Below are positions 12,035-24,786 of a DNA stretch of 64,000 bases, in pieces. The stretch lies in contig JAGSPU010000054.1 in the NCBI GenBank assembly GCA_019321725.1, positions 1-64,000 of the forward strand. The letters run 5' to 3'. This stretch comes from Paulownia fortunei (lineage: Eukaryota; Streptophyta; Magnoliopsida; Lamiales; Paulowniaceae). How positions within the stretch are numbered: position 1 is the stretch's first letter; the number at the start of each line of letters is the position of its first letter. Both the position numbers and the translations under genes were made by a program. Under the pieces are notes generated by a model. It did no database searches, had not been told where the DNA came from, and was given only the letters and a program-made list of their open reading frames with translations.

Positions 12035-15000
12035 ATGGCTTGCTCAGCTGCTACTTCAATGCTGCTCTTATCTCATCTAATCCAATCCCAAAGCTTACAT
12101 TTCTTCCAAAAGTTCCTCTCTTCCCAATCCATTTCCCTTAATTCCTCATTCTCCGGCAGACCTTTCCCACCCCGTGTTCCCCGTTCCCTCTCCTCCAGCT
12201 CTTCTTCTTCCAAACGACGCAGTTTGATTGTCCGTGCTGTGAGTTTTGCTATTCACACCATCTTTGTCTCCCCCTTTTAATTCCGATTGTTAAATGCATA
12301 GGTGTTGAAGATTTTCTGTTGTACTAATATTGAACTTCCAAGAATATTATTTGAGTTATTTATATTTGAGATTTTGCATTGACCCCTCGAAATGGGTTTT
12401 GAACTAGTCATATTTTTATGTTTGATTTTCGAAGACCCAGGTTTGTATATCTTTTGTTTCCTCGAATGTATATAATATTTTTTTCCTGGGCTGCTTTTTC
12501 TTTCTTTCTTTTTCAAATGTGACTAAAAAGAACTAGTTGAGACGCCATTATTGGTGTCAATTTTTTCTTAGCTCAAAGAATTTATTTTTTTCCCTTTTCG
12601 TTTTTGCTGTGTGTTAGGGTCAGCGTTTGAGATGAATTTGCTCTGCACATGATAGGCACCCTTTAATGGGTTTAGAATTCCATAAATATCAAATGTAGTC
12701 CAAAGCTCATGTATCGAGATAAATTTTCACTGTTTAAGCCTAAAATTTTGAACAATGTTGTCACATTATTCTTTGGTCCAAGGAATCCATGGTATGTATA
12801 GTACTTGGCCAAATTTTGCTAATGTTCAGAGTGCTGTTCTTTCTGAGATTAAGCATAAAAGGAGTTTTGTCATTGAGGTTCTCAACTTCTCTCTCTCTCT
12901 CTCTCTCTTTTTTTTATCTATGAACAGTTCAATGTAATAACTTTGATTCACACCAACACTAAATTTATATATTGGATTTGAACAGAATTAATACTTCGGG
13001 TATATGTTAGCCTCTTCATCCTGGAGAATATGCATTTAATGATTTAAGACTATTGATTGCTTATTTGGATTGGTTGAATCATGCTACTTGATAGCCTTCA
13101 TATAAAATTAGATTATTTTGTGACCTCTGTTCTTGTTATGAGATATTTATCTCTTTTGACAGAGTGAACTTCCACTGGTTGGAAATACAGCTCCAGATTT
13201 TGAGGCAGAGGCTGTCTTTGATCAGGAATTCGTTAAGGTAAACTGCTCGAGAATGCTGTAGAAGGAGTCAACCTATGATGTGTTCCGATTTTGAACATGT
13301 TAATGTCAAAGTTAATTTTTTTGCTTATGTTCATATTTATGGCTTTTATCTATAGAATTAGATAGTTCCTACTGAATTTTGATTGAAGCTATCTATTGAA
13401 GGGTTGGTATTCACTTAGGTTGCATTGGATGGAGATGGATTTCAAAAAAGGATTTGAAATGACTAAAATATTAGGTGGATTTCAAATCCACCATAATGAT
13501 TGAAAAACTAGCTCTCAAAGCTTTGAAATCTATTGTTAACTTGAAATTATCCAAAAACAACTGGATTTGAAATCCTCAGCCCCAAGTCATTCAACCCAAA
13601 TGCAACATTAGTTTCTCTAAAAGATATTTATGTCTAAGATGGGAAGCTATTTTACTTCCTGTACAAAAAAAAAATTATTAAGTTATCGGTTTTAGTTGGA
13701 TCATCATTTTGTAGCACACATTTTATTAACATTTTCTAGCATTGTCAATGAAGGTATTTCAACAAAGAGAAATCTCAGAGTTGTTTCTGATCTATTTTGA
13801 TTCATAGGTTGTTGAAGTTTGAAACATGCTCTGTATAATGATATTTAGTCCTCTGCGCTCATTCTTTTTTGCACCGTGGGTCCAACATTGGCAATAAGTG
13901 CTTTTCATATCTAGTGATAATATTTTAACTGATTAGAGCTACTTTTTCTGCAGGTTAAACTCTCTGAGTACATAGGGAAGAAGTATGTTATCCTTTTTTT
14001 CTACCCACTGGACTTCACCTTTGTTTGTCCCACTGGTGAGTCTGAAACTGGACCCTGTGTCCATATTGGCCTCCTTATCATTGAACTAGTAATTGGTGGT
14101 TGAGCCATTTACAAATCATTCCATTATTTATCTCGCAGAGATCACTGCTTTCAGTGACCGTTATGAAGAATTTCAGAAGTTGAACACAGAAGTATTGGGT
14201 GTATCTATAGACAGTGTGGTAAAGTCTTATTTTTTACTTCTAAAAACTGGTTGAAAATTTCATATTCTCAACTTATCAACTCTCTGTTTCACGTTACTTC
14301 ACTGATACTGGCACTTACAACAGCTGATGCTTATGTTTTGAGTTCAATTGCCCCTCTTAGCTTGCTGTTGTTTCTTTGAGTAGGCGTGGCCTTATGATGC
14401 TTTCTTATCTTAATTTTCTGCTGGTATGTAGTTATGGAGTGGGTATTTATGAATTTGCTAACTACAGTTGTGTCCTTATGCTGTCTGGATAGTTTTGGCA
14501 ATTTTCATGTTGCATTGTCTAGATGAGTGTTAACCTAGAATTGATGAGCCTTATTGAATCCTAATTTCATTTTATTGCTTAATTATCCTGTAGTTTTCCC
14601 ACCTTGCATGGGTCCAAACAGACAGAAAGTCTGGGGGTTTGGTGATTTGAAGTATCCATTGGTTTCTGATGTGACCAAATCAATTTCAAAATCCTACGAT
14701 GTGCTGATTCCGGATCAGGTATGTATTATAATGTTTGCACTTCGTGGCTTTTTTCTTTCCAAATTGTCAAGTTTATCCACTGTGGTTGAACAAATCAGTG
14801 TGGCTTTCTTCTTTCCAAACTGTCAAGTTTATCCACTGTGGTTGAACAAATCAGTGTAACCATGATATTACCTGGCTGTGGATTTGGATATCTGATGTTT
14901 CTTAGCCATTCATGCTGTAAAAGATGAATGTTAGCTGATCTAACAACTTATAAGAGAAAAGCAAAGTTCTATTTAATCAAATCTGGACATGATGTGGTGC

Positions 15001-17583
15001 TGTGGTTGACAACTTAGCATGTATTTGTTTCCAAGTGTAAGAAAAACCTCTTAAGAGACAGAAAAGACCAAATTCGTGCTTCGCAACTATACAGGTGCAA
15101 CTAGAGTAACATATGACCTGGTGTTCAAGTGAAAACCGTACAATGTACTTGAAAATGACAACCAATCTGCATTCTTGTAAATATCCATTATGTTATGCTC
15201 CAATTTCTTGGAGTACAACTAAGCATGCTAATTAGTTTAGTAACTTTTCTGAAAACTCTACCTAAGTTCATGTATGGAAATAAATTGTAACAATGCATAG
15301 CATTCTGTCAATGATTGAATAATATTGGTAGCTGTTGGAATATTGAGATCCCTGTGCTGATGGTAAATTCGATCATTCCCATTTATCTCTCTTAGAGCTG
15401 TTTACTGTGATATGGCAGGGATACAGGGATGAGCAATCCAGCTTTATATTAATTGTACACCTACTGATTTTATGAAATTTGACCAACCTTCAATATGACC
15501 AAAAAGTTGCAGCTGCATAGTTAATCTTTCATGAGACCTAAAGATAAAGAAAATCAATGATCCTAAATCTTCTCATTATCTTTGATGCTGTTTCAGGGAA
15601 TTGCATTAAGAGGACTTTTTATCATTGACAAGGAGGGAGTTATTCAACACTCCACTATCAACAATCTTGCTATTGGCCGTAGTGTTGATGAAACACTGAG
15701 AACACTCCAGGTACTGTAACTTATAATATTAGCATGGACAGAGTGGTAGGGTATAGTCCCGGGCTTTTATCCATGCTACTGTTGGGAGAGGTGCATGTAT
15801 GCTTGTATTATGAAGTTCTTATGAATGTTCTAGTCCAATATAGTCAATGTCAGCCCACTTTATGATGTGTTTGGTACCAAATTTGCCGCATTTCATGTTC
15901 AACCATATCCAGTAATGTCCTCACAGCAATCAATTACATTGTGGCATTGCACAAACTTTTGATTCTACCGCTAACCTGTTTTGATAGTTCCAATAATTGT
16001 CTCCCTTTCCCCCTCTTGCTCAAAGAAAGAAAGGAAGAAAGAAAAGAGAATGAAAGAAGGAAGAAAGAAAATGAGCGGAAAAAATTCCTGCCTATGCATG
16101 AAGAGGGAGGTTTTCTTGGTAAATCCAGAATCCATACCGTAGGGAGTGGAAGTTGTTTGGGAGAGTCGGAGGAACTTGGAAACTAGAAACTGTCTAGGGT
16201 GCTTATAACAAAATATATATGTCAGATGCGGTCCACTGGGAACATTACTAGAACAACTTGGGGGACATTTCTAATTGAAATGTTTCTTGAGTTATATTTT
16301 TCTTTTTCAGAATTGGGAAACTGGAAGGAAAAATCTGCTAATATATTGTTGTTCTTTCCTTTCTAAAGAGTTCTTGGAAATTTAATATGAAAATGCTAAT
16401 TTTGTATGCATTAGTTTCAAGAACATAATAGGTGTCCCCCTATTTTTTATCAACTAGATCTAGTACTCCCGCAGACAGCAAAAGTTATAGTATTCTTTTC
16501 TCTTAAAACCCTTCTTCAGGTGGTTTCTCTCCCTCTCCCACTTCCATCTCCTTAAGCCAGCATAGTCCACAGACTCTCCGTTGAGAAATTCCACCAGAAC
16601 ATGATTTCCATGGTCACCATAGCCATCAATGAGCAAGCTATTCCTTCCCACGACATATAGACATCCATCAATAACAAAAACTTTGGAGTTAATTGTCCCC
16701 AAAATTTCAGAACCCAACTCTTGTTCTGTTATATGAGGGTAAAAGTTTGCAACCATTCTAGCTTAATCTTCCATTGCTGTGGTCTGGTAAAAGCCTTTTC
16801 TGGCCTATTCTTGGTGTTCAGGGACATCAGTGCATTTAGGGGAATTTGAGTAAGCTGATGAGTCTAAACAAGAGAGTAGACTAGCTTGTTTTAATTACAT
16901 TTCTCCCGACAAAATCAAAAGTACTATTCATATTTTGCTTCAAACTAGAAATGGAAAGAACTTGCTTTTCTGTCATAGAGTTTTGTACAGGTCTAATCTC
17001 ACATAGAGCTATCTATATCATATAGAGTTTGTAAAGGAGTATTATACTCTTTTGTAAAACATTGTATACTCCTTGTTTTATTTTTATACTCTTTTGTAAA
17101 ACATTGTATACTCTTGATTTCAAGTGATATCTACAGGTTGGGATCATTGCCTTAATCCCCACCTTTAATAGGGTGTTTACTTAATTAATAAATATATAAA
17201 TAATAATGGAAAGAACTTGGTCATCAAATGGGGCCTTAGCGACTGCATGGACTTGACATTATCCAAATTCCACCGTCAGTGTAACCTATTATTATGAAGC
17301 GCCCTGCCCTCATATGTTTCCTTCCACCATTGTCTTTCTGTGTGTGGTTTGGTAAAAGCCTGCACTGGCCTTCTCTTGGTGTTCATGTAAAATCAGTGCT
17401 TTAGAGTAACTTGAGTAAGCTGATGAGGTATCGATTGTTTACATGTGGCGCATGGTGCTTCTGCAGGCTTTGCAATACGTGCAAGAAAATCCTGATGAAG
17501 TATGCCCAGCTGGATGGAAGCCTGGGGAGAAATCCATGAAACCAGATCCTAAGCTTAGCAAGGAATACTTTGCCGCAATTTAA
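12035..17583 (+). CDS. BAS1: 2-Cys peroxiredoxin, chloroplastic
   Basis: This thiol peroxidase reduces hydrogen peroxide and alkyl hydroperoxides in the stroma, using thioredoxin or NTRC. Exons: 12035-12238, 13163-13237, 13954-14035, 14139-14218, 14594-14718, 15597-15710, 17467-17583, all GT-AG. They make about 265 residues, the usual precursor length. Exon 1 is a Ser/Arg-rich chloroplast transit peptide of about 68 residues ([12 protein letters not shown]..., ending SLIVRA). The mature part starts [20 protein letters not shown]. The peroxidatic Cys is in DFTFVCPTE and the resolving Cys in EVCPAGW. The C-terminal KEYFAAI carries the YF motif typical of hyperoxidation-sensitive forms. Exon 5 lacks one G near 14640 (TTGGTGAT where the conserved GGLGDLKYP needs TTGGGTGAT), which would put a stop five residues further on. 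The other exons are perfectly in phase, so a sequencing error is likely. The last intron is long and repeat-rich. Confidence 0.95.
13418..13607. mobile_element. MITE in BAS1 intron 2
   Basis: A short element of about 190 bp starts GGTTGCATTGGATGGA and ends with the near-inverse TTCAACCCAAATGCAACA. TTA lies on both sides (13415-13417 and 13608-13610), which fits a PIF/Harbinger-style target site. The interior is built from GGATTTGAAATC-like words and their reverse. A related copy is at 34618-34835. It has no coding capacity. Confidence 0.55.
14744..14855. repeat. 56-bp tandem duplication in BAS1 intron 5
   Basis: Two adjacent copies (14744-14799 and 14800-14855) start GTGGCTTT and end CAAATCAGT. 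They differ at only a few positions. They lie just downstream of the exon 5 donor and look like a recent local duplication. Confidence 0.85.
16460..16756 (-). other. Antisense ORF in BAS1 intron 6, unrecognised
   Basis: This 98-codon open frame on the opposite strand lies inside the last BAS1 intron. It starts [20 protein letters not shown] and later contains a Trp/Arg-rich stretch ([17 protein letters not shown]). The composition is protein-like and the frame is long for AT-rich intron DNA. I recognise no family. It could be a fragment of a captured gene or of a transposon protein. No start context, splice sites or neighbours support expression. Confidence 0.2.
16778..17427. repeat. Diverged direct repeats in BAS1 intron 6
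   Basis: Bases 16778-16862 and 17343-17427 are two diverged copies that share GGTAAAAGCC, CTTGGTGTTCA and TTGAGTAAGCTGATGAG in the same order and orientation. Between them sits a second duplication, TATACTCTTTTGTAAAACAT... at 17043-17071 and again at 17085-17113 (period 42). The arrangement suggests serial local duplication, or an insertion flanked by copied intron sequence. Confidence 0.6.
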
Positions 17584-18766
17584 GCTGGACTGGTCTGAGA
17601 ACTCCAGTGGTGGGTGTTATTTGTTTGTTAAGAGAGATTATAGAAAAAGTTTTGTTATCATGTAACAATTTTTCTTGAAGTCTACCATTGAGTTTTGACC
17701 GTTGCTTTGGAATGACATTTATGTTAAATTGAATGGTTGCCTCGTGTGTCCTCTTTCCCAGATTGCCCTCTTTGTCTTGCTAGCAGTTGGATTATACTTT
17801 CGTCAGCAGTAGCCTATAAACTAAGGCCTATAATGGAATTTTACAATGGCTGTTGGGCTTCGTTTGAATATGTTGTAGACTTGTTTCAGCCCAATAGCAG
17901 ATCCAAAGTTAGATAGTGGATCAAGTCCTAGGAGTTGCATTCTTTTTTGGTACCTTTTCACACAGAATGTCAGAGACCATTCTTCTTTTCTCAATATGTG
18001 GAATAGCTCCATCACAATTCGAAAATCTCCATTATACCCCTGTAGTTTCAATGGGAAGGCAGTTTAGGGGCCTCAGCGTGGTTAAACTTGACTCACTGCT
18101 ATTAAAAAGACCATTTTGGAAGTAATTAAACAATAATAGCAACTTATTTGCTTCTTTCGACATAGTTGCTGAAACCCAACTCAGACAACACACGGTGCTC
18201 GTAATTTTTTTTGGCTTTTAAGCGACACTAGTTATAAATATGTGAACATTTACAATGAATTCTATTTCTTTAATGAACTTTGAACTTTTCTTCAGTTGAA
18301 TGAAAAATCAATAATTCAGTGAGGTTTATTTCCATATCTACATGTAATTTAAAATGCATAGCTACTTTGTTTCTTTATCACAACAAAAGATACAATTCCC
18401 TTCATATCCTTTCACTAGATGATAAATTAAAATATTGGTTTGAAAGTTTCTTGATCTTGCAAATCTTGTACATAATTAAATTGTTATCTTCGAGGAAAGA
18501 GATTAGATACGGATCCATCTAATTTTGATCTTTTTTGTGATTAAGATTAATTGCTTTTCTTTTTTTTTTCTAAATTTTTTGAGCTGAGCGATCTATAATA
18601 TAAAATAAAAAATTAATTAAACACAACTAATAATTTTATAGCAAAAAATGCTGCAAAAATTTAATTAATCTGAAAATACTAAATTTTAGTGGAACTCTAA
18701 TCCACCACCATTAGCGCCAAAAGTTGACCACCAACCTCTAAATAATAGTTTATAATAGTTTATCAT

Positions 18767-18778
<12 letters not shown>

Positions 18779-18807
<29 letters not shown>
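18779..18807. repeat. TG dinucleotide microsatellite
   Basis: About 14 perfect TG units are preceded by a short TA run. It lies in intergenic DNA 1.2 kb past the BAS1 stop. Confidence 0.95.
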
Positions 18808-18809
<2 letters not shown>

Positions 18810-19355
18810 ATATTTTGGCACGTGTGTACAAGAGTGAAAAAACTGAGATCCTTAAATGAGTTGACAATATCTTTTCGTGGATCACAAGAATGCTAATGAA
18901 ACAACTGAACAACAGGCAAGTTGTTCACATGTACGCCTTCATGTGACCTGAATTTTCTCCCCACCAAACCTTCCACTAAGACAGAAGCCTTGTGATAAAT
19001 TTTTATTTTTTTATTTTTTTTTATAATCATCATAAATAGGATATGGATTGATGACGAATCTTAAGATAATATCATAATATATTGATTAGATGGTGAAGAA
19101 TCTTAAGCCATGATTTTGCAATAATGTGTGACCACTTAATTAATTTTATAAATTCTAGAAAATAGTTTCTCTTGGAAGAGCTAGCTAGTGCCTAGTGAGC
19201 CCCAGTCCACTCCTTTAAGCTTGGAAAAATCTAATTTAATTTACTTCCTTTTCAAGCCTTTGAGTTGGTCTATGTGGAGAATAATAAAGCTCTACAGTCT
19301 ACATCAATAGATGAAGCATATTTTTCAGCATGTCTGCCTTATCAAAAACTTCAAG

Positions 19356-19816
19356 GCTTTGTTTTGTTTCGTTTTAGGGAATGTTTTTATTCTTTCAAAA
19401 ATAAAATCCAGACATTCAATACAATTTTCCATCTCAAATGTTTTTCTTTTTTTTTTTCAAAATATTTTCGATACATCTTAATCAGTACTATACATATTTA
19501 TATATATAATAAATTACTATATGTTTTTATATATCTTTATACATCTTCAAATCTTTACATCACTAAAATATCTTTTAATCATTATATTATTATAAATATA
19601 TACATTTAAATATAAAACATCATATAATTATATAAAATGATGATATGATATCACTAATCAAATAAAATCCTCAAAATATAGTATATACAGTAAAAAATAT
19701 CTCAAAAATAAATTATACACAACTTTAAAAAATACACCAAGTCAATCATTTTTAAAATAAACCAAACATACTAAATGTCTTTTCAAAATATTTATTCTAA
19801 AAAAACAAAACCAAAC
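19356..19816. mobile_element. AT-rich MITE-like inverted-repeat element
   Basis: The left end reads GCTTTGTTTTGTTTCGTTTT and the right end, reversed, reads GTTTGGTTTTGTTTTTTTAG. Imperfect complementarity extends about 60 bases inward. The centre is almost pure A/T. It looks like an old non-autonomous DNA transposon of the GTTTGGTT-terminus kind. No clear target duplication remains and there is no coding potential. Confidence 0.4.
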
Positions 19817-20983
19817 ATAATCGAATAATTCTGTGGTAAATTTAGACGGGTGCTATGAAGCCTTCCCCAACATTTTGTCGAATCAAGGCATAACAGTTGA
19901 AAAAATAAAAAAAATTCAAATTTTGACACTCCATAAGCATGTTACGTCTATATGGGTAGATATTTCAATTTTAGAAAAAAAATATATTTTGACACTCCTT
20001 ATGCTTATTACATTTAGATGGACAGATGTCCTGCGTAGCGTTCAGATATACTACAGCTAAATTCAGTTACTGCTGATGTATAATATATGGTTATGAGGGA
20101 ACTATGCGGTTTTTGTGTCCCATAAATTATAAATTTTTAAAATTTGAGTTGTGTGTTGTGCTAAAAATGTGAGACAGTAAAATGAACAAAGTAGCATACT
20201 AACATATCAATAGTAGTATTACATGACACCACAGGTTTAAAAAAGTTGAACATATGGAAGGTGGTTTAAAAAAGTCGAATTCTCTACTGCAATTGATAAT
20301 TTATTTTTTACTGCAATACTATTAATATATTAAGTATATGTTTATAGTGTTATATTATACACTTAATATTTATTAATATTATTATAATAAAAAATAAAAA
20401 TAAATTATAATAAAAAATTCGAATTAAATATTGAATACACTTACAAGTAAGACCACCGTGGCACAAAAATCCAACACAAGCTAGATCCATGTGGAACCAA
20501 CACCAAACATTTTGGGTAAGGGATCTTCCGATTTGGTTCTTCTATTATAATTTGGTTCTTTTGTTGTAATTTGATATTTAATATCATATATATACATAGA
20601 ATATATAAAATATACTTTTAAATATATATTTAAAATTAATCATATATAATGTGATATACAGTACAAAATACAACTAAAAATTACATTAAAAAATCCAAAT
20701 CAGAACCTTTAGGCACAATAGTTACTGTTGTTTGGCAATACAGACAACATAGGACAATTGGAGATACAAATGTTAGATATACTAAAGCCTAATGCAGATC
20801 CACAAACAAGTGTTGTTTCACTGTTCCCTGACACAAGTATACCAAGTTTGTCATTGCAGGAAAGGGAGCATTTCAAAAAAACAAAACACAAAAAAAAAGT
20901 TCCTGTGCAGCAGTCCTGTGGCAAAATACAGTCGTATATACTAGAACTTCTAAAGCCAAAAATCGATATTGTTCATCAGCATG

Positions 20984-23620
20984 TCACGTAGGAACATCGG
21001 ATTCAGGCATGTAATTTAGTCTTTCAACCTCTTCCCAGATCAATTTGGACGTGATTTCATCGTATTCTGGAATATGATCCTGAAAATGAGAAAAAATTGT
21101 ACAAACAACAGTCATGATACTGATCACCATATAGTATATATGGAGTTCTCAAGTGTAAAAAGAACAAGTATTTTTCATCGTGCATGGGTCCAAATGGTTA
21201 ACTAATCTTCTATATTTCATTGAAAATTCCAAGTGGGTCGATTCGTTTTCACGTCCAAAGAGGGCTAATATAAGGGCCCTTCAAGTACATAACTCCAAGA
21301 ATAAACAACTCTACTTTTGTACTTTAGATTGCAAAAGGATGCTTTTCTTAATGCTTATTTTCCACCATCACTCGTTAACAGAATGAATGCTAATACCTCA
21401 AGCTCTCTGACCAACTGTTTGGCTGTCGGAGCAGACACGATAATTCGACGTGCTGTTGGGGAGATAAAGCCTTCATCAACGGCCTTGTCAAGAAAAGACA
21501 ACAAGGAATTATAGTAACCCTCAACATTCAACAGCCCAACCTGCATTTATATCATTAGATTAATTAGTGGCTGAACTAAGCAATACCAACAAAACTCCTC
21601 CTTTTGACCCACACTAATCCATTTTTCTAAGACTAAAGAACTTTTTTCTCCAAGTCAAAATCCTGAAGCATGACTATGATTGCAAATACCAAATCTTGTA
21701 CTATCTTTCCATGTGAAACAAGACAAGTTCCATATGGATAGATACCTTTCCAATTTCATTTTGTTGATAAGTTCTTTTGACCAATATCCTACAAACATGC
21801 TTTTAAGGTTTACAGAAACGAAATACGACATTTTAAAGGGACATGGCAAAATAGAATGTCAAGATGCAAAACATTTTTTTTTTCTCTCTTTGGAAGCCTA
21901 ATTTGTAAATATTCTGTATCAAGAAAAGAACACTTGGAAGAATGACTTGTAATAATTGTTCAATAGATCGCATTGCTCCATATTTAGAAGAATTTTGCCC
22001 AAAACATTCAGCCCTACTGCACTTACTGGTTTACGATGGATTCCTAGCTGAGCCCATGTAATAACTTCAAGCAACTCTTCGAGAGTGCCATAACCACCTG
22101 AAATTGACAAAATACAATTAGTATATTTTTCCATTCGGATGTTGAGCAAGAACGAAAACTAGTTTGCCACACGCTGCTGATCTGTTGAGGCATGTATGGC
22201 GTATATACCAGGAAGGGCAATAAAGGCATCAGCTTGTCGGGCCATCTCAGCCTTCCTCTGGTGCATATCAGATACAGCTCGTACTTCTCCTATAGTTTCG
22301 CCTGTTATCTGTGGTAGCAACGCTAGCATATTATGAACTCAAACATGCCTTAGATGGCAATGCAGTTAGAATATCAAGTGTGCTTAAACTATAAACCAAA
22401 AATAAACATTGAAAATTAATAGAATAATATTACTTTTTTCAAGGTCACCAAATGAAAATATTTATCTGGTAAAAGAAAAAGCAACAATAGAGAACATCAT
22501 GATGAAAAATGAAAAAATAAAAACAAAAGCTTGAAAACAAATTAAGATGATAAGACATTCAACATCTTTAATTATGCAACTTTTGTTGTCCAAAGGGTCA
22601 TGTTGCCAAAGTAATTAGAATTAAAGGCAAATTCTCCAAACTAAATAAAACACAGATTAAAATTTATTTTTCCTACCTCTCGGGCATAAGAGTCCTTGGA
22701 ATAACCCTGCAACATAATCAGAAGAGGAAGACCTTCTCTTAGTGGCTATAGCAAAACTTTGACCGAAGCATAAAGTTTAGGAGAAATTTATGATTATATA
22801 ACACCACTTAATTTTGTTAAATTTCAAGATAATACACCTTTAGAAGAGATCGCCATAGTTACATATCGTAATGAACAAAGCATTATCCACTTTTTCCATT
22901 ACAGACTTTTAACAAGAATTTCTAGTTTGGAACTGACATAGCACAGACCACACCACAATCAGTTCACTTTATATTTTGATCATCCAAATATTACCTAATA
23001 AAATTCTGCTAAATTAGTGAAGGAAGGAACCCTATAGGAAAAAAAAAATTATATACATATATATTAGTGTAAAGATGTTAATTATTGTATTAAATATTAC
23101 TATTGATGATTAATGACACATACATAATAACAATAAAAAATCTTATCACTATCCCTATATGCTTGGAACCAAATATTAATTATTAATTGTAAAATTTAAA
23201 ATTATTAGTAATAACTTTTAAATTGTCATTAATTGTCACTGATACAACTTTTATGATTTATTCTTGTAGCGGCGCATCTCTTTTAGGAGTGAGTAATACG
23301 AGTTCATTTTGTTGTGAGTTAGAACTCTGTGCGCTACCTTTACTGTCACAAAGAAAAAGGTATACAGCAACACTTGATAATCAGAAAGCAGCAGTTGATC
23401 CATGATGTCTGCCTTTTGGGTGGTAAGAAGGACATACTTTCATAAAATTTGATAGCCTTGCATGTTTCGAAGAATAATTTAGGAAGATCAAATTTCCATA
23501 GAACCAAAACAAAAGATGGAATTATGAGGGGGGGGGGGGGGGGGGGAATGATGTTTGTCTTTTGAAACTTCCCCTCTTTATTTGGCACACTTGACATCAA
23601 ACCACACACAGATAGGAACC

Positions 23621-23661
<41 letters not shown>

Positions 23662-24667
23662 GCGCAAAATACCCTAGAACATGGCGCCCACCATCATGAA
23701 CTGCCTGAGAAACAAGACCCATCAGACCCACGCTTCCACCTCCATAGACCAAATCAATCTTTCTCTCCACCTTTAAAAAAAAAGGAAAAAACACATCGAA
23801 AAAATCAAACTCATTTACACGCGTCACAAAGCCCATTTTCACATTTCACAAACTCATCATCACCACATTCCAGATCAATGTTTTTGTGAATTGATTTGTA
23901 GACTAACTCGTAAAATATGTCAATATTAAGCCCGTTTGGTGCAAGAGTGAAAAAAAAAAAGGCAATGCTAGCAAATATGATTATACGTGCATGAAAATAC
24001 ATAAAATACTAAAAATTACCATAGAAATAACCCCCATGAAGTAAAATCATGAAGGTATGGTAATGGGAGGGGAAACGGAACACGCTTAAAACAGTCATGA
24101 TATCAAGAGGGCACGTTTGGTTCCCCAATGAAAGGCAGGGTTTTATTTTTTTTTATTACATCATCCCATAAACTAAGATCACGCAAGAAGGCTGCTCTCA
24201 ACTTACAGGCAGGTTACAGCTAGCAGTCTTCTCTCTCTCACTCATGCCAAACAAAACATAAACCCTAAACCTTCCGACCCAGATTTTACCCCAAAAGTCA
24301 TCTGCCGAGAATGAAACAGTGAAAGAATACTAAAACTGATTATAGAAAGACAAAGAATTATGTCAAAATCTTGAGTAAGAGCATACAGGAAAAATATCAA
24401 ATGGGAATTGCGTTAGAAAAGAATATATGAAGCTACATATAACTGTAAAGGCATTGCACATTGTGATGAAGAATACAATTTTTTTGTAGCTGCATTCACG
24501 CAAAAGCTTTAAAACACACACAGACACACGAAAGCCCGAGTTTCATGTATGGTTACCAGTTCTTTTCCCAACTCAACAGCAGCTTCTTGATAGCTTGCTT
24601 TCTTGCCAGAACTGCTGCCACAGAAAACACAAATTCTTTTGAATCTTGATTTCTTCTCCTCCTCCAT
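20984..24667 (-). CDS. LOG: Cytokinin riboside 5'-monophosphate phosphoribohydrolase LOG
   Basis: This enzyme releases the active free-base cytokinin and ribose 5-phosphate from cytokinin nucleotides in one step, in cytosol and nucleus. Exons, 5' to 3': 24667-24557, 23770-23673, 22706-22677, 22308-22209, 22097-22027, 21540-21397, 21079-20984. They give about 216 residues, the family norm. Visible: [20 protein letters not shown] at the N-terminus, [19 protein letters not shown], the [20 protein letters not shown] segment, the signature GGYGTLEE for the active site, [15 protein letters not shown], and a variable acidic tail ending SDVPT. It is nearest in sequence to the LOG3/5/7 group. The tiny exon 3 is 30 bases where 31 are needed: it reads CTTATGCCCGAGAG where the conserved LMPRE needs a fourth C (about 22682-22684). 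Every other exon is in phase. A TATATAAAA box lies about 120 bases upstream and a GA repeat sits in the leader. Confidence 0.93.
23528..23546. repeat. G19 homopolymer in LOG intron 2
   Basis: Nineteen consecutive G (C on the transcript strand) lie 127 bases inside the intron, counted from the exon 2 donor. Runs this long are rare in plant DNA and easily miscounted by sequencers, so the true length is uncertain. Confidence 0.9.
23621..23662. repeat. Compound TG/AG microsatellite next to LOG exon 2 donor
   Basis: Ten TG units are followed by eleven AG units. On the transcript this becomes a TC run then a CA run that starts only 10 bases after the exon 2 donor at 23672. Length polymorphism here could affect splicing of exon 2. 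Confidence 0.95.
23934..24252. mobile_element. MITE-like element in LOG intron 1
   Basis: The left end GTTTGGTGCAAGAGTGA and the right end TCACTCATGCCAAAC are imperfect inverse copies about 320 bp apart. The GTTTGG...CCAAAC type of terminus is common in plant non-autonomous DNA transposons. Inside lies a second GTTTGGTTCC word near 24115, so a nested or rearranged structure is possible. No coding capacity and no clear target duplication were seen. Confidence 0.4.

Positions 24668-24671
<4 letters not shown>

Positions 24672-24708
<37 letters not shown>
24672..24708. repeat. GA/CT microsatellite in LOG 5' leader
   Basis: About 18 CT units on the plus strand (GA on the transcript) end only five bases before the LOG start codon. 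Given the TATA box at 24787-24795, the repeat must lie in the 5' untranslated region. GA-rich leaders can bind GAGA-binding (BPC) proteins, which is inference here. Confidence 0.9.
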
Positions 24709-24711
<3 letters not shown>

Positions 24712-24786
24712 AATAATAATGATGTCCTTGAACTATGGAGGTGAGGAATGAGAACTAAGTGAGTAATAGTTTATAGGGTTTGATAT

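Larger units (their letters stand above)
17584..20983. other. Intergenic, tail to tail between BAS1 and LOG
   Basis: The first 200 bases are the likely BAS1 3' untranslated region. The rest is AT-rich with a TG microsatellite (18779-18807) and a MITE-like inverted-repeat element (about 19356-19816). No gene was recognised. The open frames at 17821-18051 and 20728-20991 have no supporting features, and the last overlaps the LOG 3' end. Confidence 0.6.
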
